From: Haemonchus contortus
Taxonomy: Eukaryota; Nematoda; Chromadorea; Rhabditida; Trichostrongylidae
DNA: 64,000 nucleotides
Direction: 5' to 3'
NCBI GenBank assembly: GCA_000469685.2
Contig: LS997564.1
Span: 23,380,052-23,444,051, forward strand
Shown: positions 62,954 to 64,000 of the stretch, in pieces
Layout of the letters: every line of letters begins with the position of its first letter
Numbering within the stretch: the first letter of the stretch is position 1
Notes under the pieces: generated by a model
What the model saw: only the letters and a program-made list of their open reading frames with translations
Database searches by the model: none
What the model was told of the DNA's origin: nothing
Position numbers and translations under genes: made by a program

Positions 62954-64000
62954 CCTTGAATACCTTGATGTCCGCTCTTCAAGGGTGATTTCTCCAACCT
63001 TGCAGGACGCATCTATGCCATTCATTTCGGTTTCTTGCCACTTGTTGCCATCTCTGTCCAAATAGTTCTCTGAAAGGATCACTCCACCTGGCCTGGGGGT
63101 CTTCCTTGCGGTCTTTTTACTCCGCGGGGATACCAATTGGTCACACGGGATGTCCAACGGTTGTCATTTAAACGAGCTACGTGTCCTGCCCATCGTTTTT
63201 TCGAGTCATAGATATTTTCGATCACATCTTTGACGCCAGTGCGGCTTCGAATTTCATGAGCAGGAATTTTATGCATCAACGTGATACCGCACATCACTCG
63301 TTCCATCGCTCTTTGAGTGGATGCCAGTCTTCTTTCTTCATTCAAAATTGTATTCCATGTTTCACTTCCATACACCAGTGCCGGCAGGACATGGGTGTTA
63401 AACAAACGGGCTCTGACTTGGGCATCAATTCTTTTATCAGTGAGAACATCACGATACTTGTTGAATGTCACCCAGCCTGCCCTGCGACGACGACTTATTT
63501 CGACTGTCAAATCGTTATCCATTGTAACTGCTTGGCCTAGGTATACGTATGACGAAACTTCTTCAATGACTGAGTCTTCCATGCGTAAACAGTAGTCGCT
63601 TGCGTAACTGTTTTTCATCCACTTGGTTTTTCCTGGATGGATTTCTAGACCGATAGAGCTAGCAGCGATTCTTAGGATCCTTAATGAGTTTTCGAGAGCA
63701 CTCGGTTCGCTTCCGATGAGTACAATGTCGTCAGCAAACATTAGGTATTGAAGCCTTTCTCCGTCTATGTTGATTCCGCAGGGCATTTGGGCGTTTTGCA
63801 TCACTATCTCTAGAGCAGCAGAAAACAGCATCGGGGAGATGACCTCTCCTTGTCGGACTCCGCGTCGTATTTGGATACGGGTAGGGTTTCCATAAAGGTT
63901 TACGTCGGTGAAGCAGCTGGTATTGCACTTTCGTATCATTTCCACGTATCTTCGGGGAACTCCAAAAGCTGTAAGAGCGTTTAGCACTGCTTGATGTTCA
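62954..64000 (-). mobile_element. RTE-type retrotransposon, copy 2, 3' part
   Basis: The last 1,047 bp before the tail; the rest continues beyond the right edge. Apart from two one-base indels I see no difference from copy 1. Confidence 0.9.
62979..64000 (-). pseudogene. RTE reverse transcriptase C-terminal part, one frameshift
   Basis: The frame enters from the right edge and shows RRGVRQGEVISPMLF and MFADDIVLI. It passes intact through the T6 site broken in copy 1, then shifts at GGCCTGGGGG (63091-63099; copy 1 has GGCTGGGGG), ending prematurely as GRPPGQVE. The downstream codons up to the family stop at 62979 are present in another frame. The N-terminal half is outside the window. Confidence 0.85.

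Noticed and set aside
49889..63157. Open frames of 970-2,370 codons encoding HTYI or YVCM repeats
   Set aside because: They are translations of the (CATA)n / (TATG)n arrays, which contain no stop codon in any frame. There is no protein evidence and they are RTE tails.

Overview
The window reads as repeat-saturated nuclear DNA from a nematode, most likely a strongylid (clade V) parasite; that placement is inference. The signs are short introns (51-84 bp) beside multi-kb introns packed with transposons, nematode EB-module (six-cysteine) exons, and a mixed load of Tc3/Tc1, mariner, piggyBac, Helitron, BEL/Pao, Gypsy and RTE elements. Most open frames of 60-100 codons here are noise or decayed transposon. 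No bacterial features, rRNA or CRISPR are visible.

Host genes. (1) Positions 664-6371, minus strand: eight exons of a secreted cysteine-rich protein with signal peptide, polybasic site and two EB modules; its 3' end is not found in the window. (2) Positions 6740-7367, minus strand: five phase-compatible exons ending in a stop, product unrecognised; it lies 368 bp upstream of gene 1 on the same strand with a poly(A) signal between, so the two may be an operon. (3) Positions 34858-46808, plus strand: a complete seven-exon mitochondrial dicarboxylate carrier (SLC25A10 type, 287 codons) whose two large introns hold most of the transposons of that region.

Repeat layout. 1.6-4 kb: piggyBac MITE and Tc3-like element inside intron 5 of gene 1. 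7.4-15.4 kb: Tc1-like fragments, GC-rich palindromic MITEs, nested palindromes, a Helitron fragment and a second piggyBac MITE. 16-25 kb: two decayed BEL/Pao copies, one split by a foldback element and one by a Helitron, plus a 2-kb palindrome. 25-34.7 kb: Helitrons (one split by a mariner) and a piggyBac transposase relic. 35.5-46.6 kb (carrier introns): two mariners, a 908-bp CA array, a second foldback copy, a Gypsy 3' end with LTR, and a palindromic Tc1-like element itself split by a mariner. 47.3-48.5 kb: a mariner of another lineage.

From 50 kb to the right edge the window is a head-to-tail pair of near-identical RTE-type non-LTR retrotransposons on the minus strand. Each ends in an enormous (TATG)n tail: 6.9 kb for the first and 2.85 kb for the second. 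The first copy begins abruptly at the end of the second copy's tail, and its first 110 nt can be drawn as an HDV-like self-cleaving ribozyme fold. This tail-ribozyme-element unit is the most interesting structure in the window: a read-through transcript of the tandem could in principle be cut exactly at the element's 5' end.
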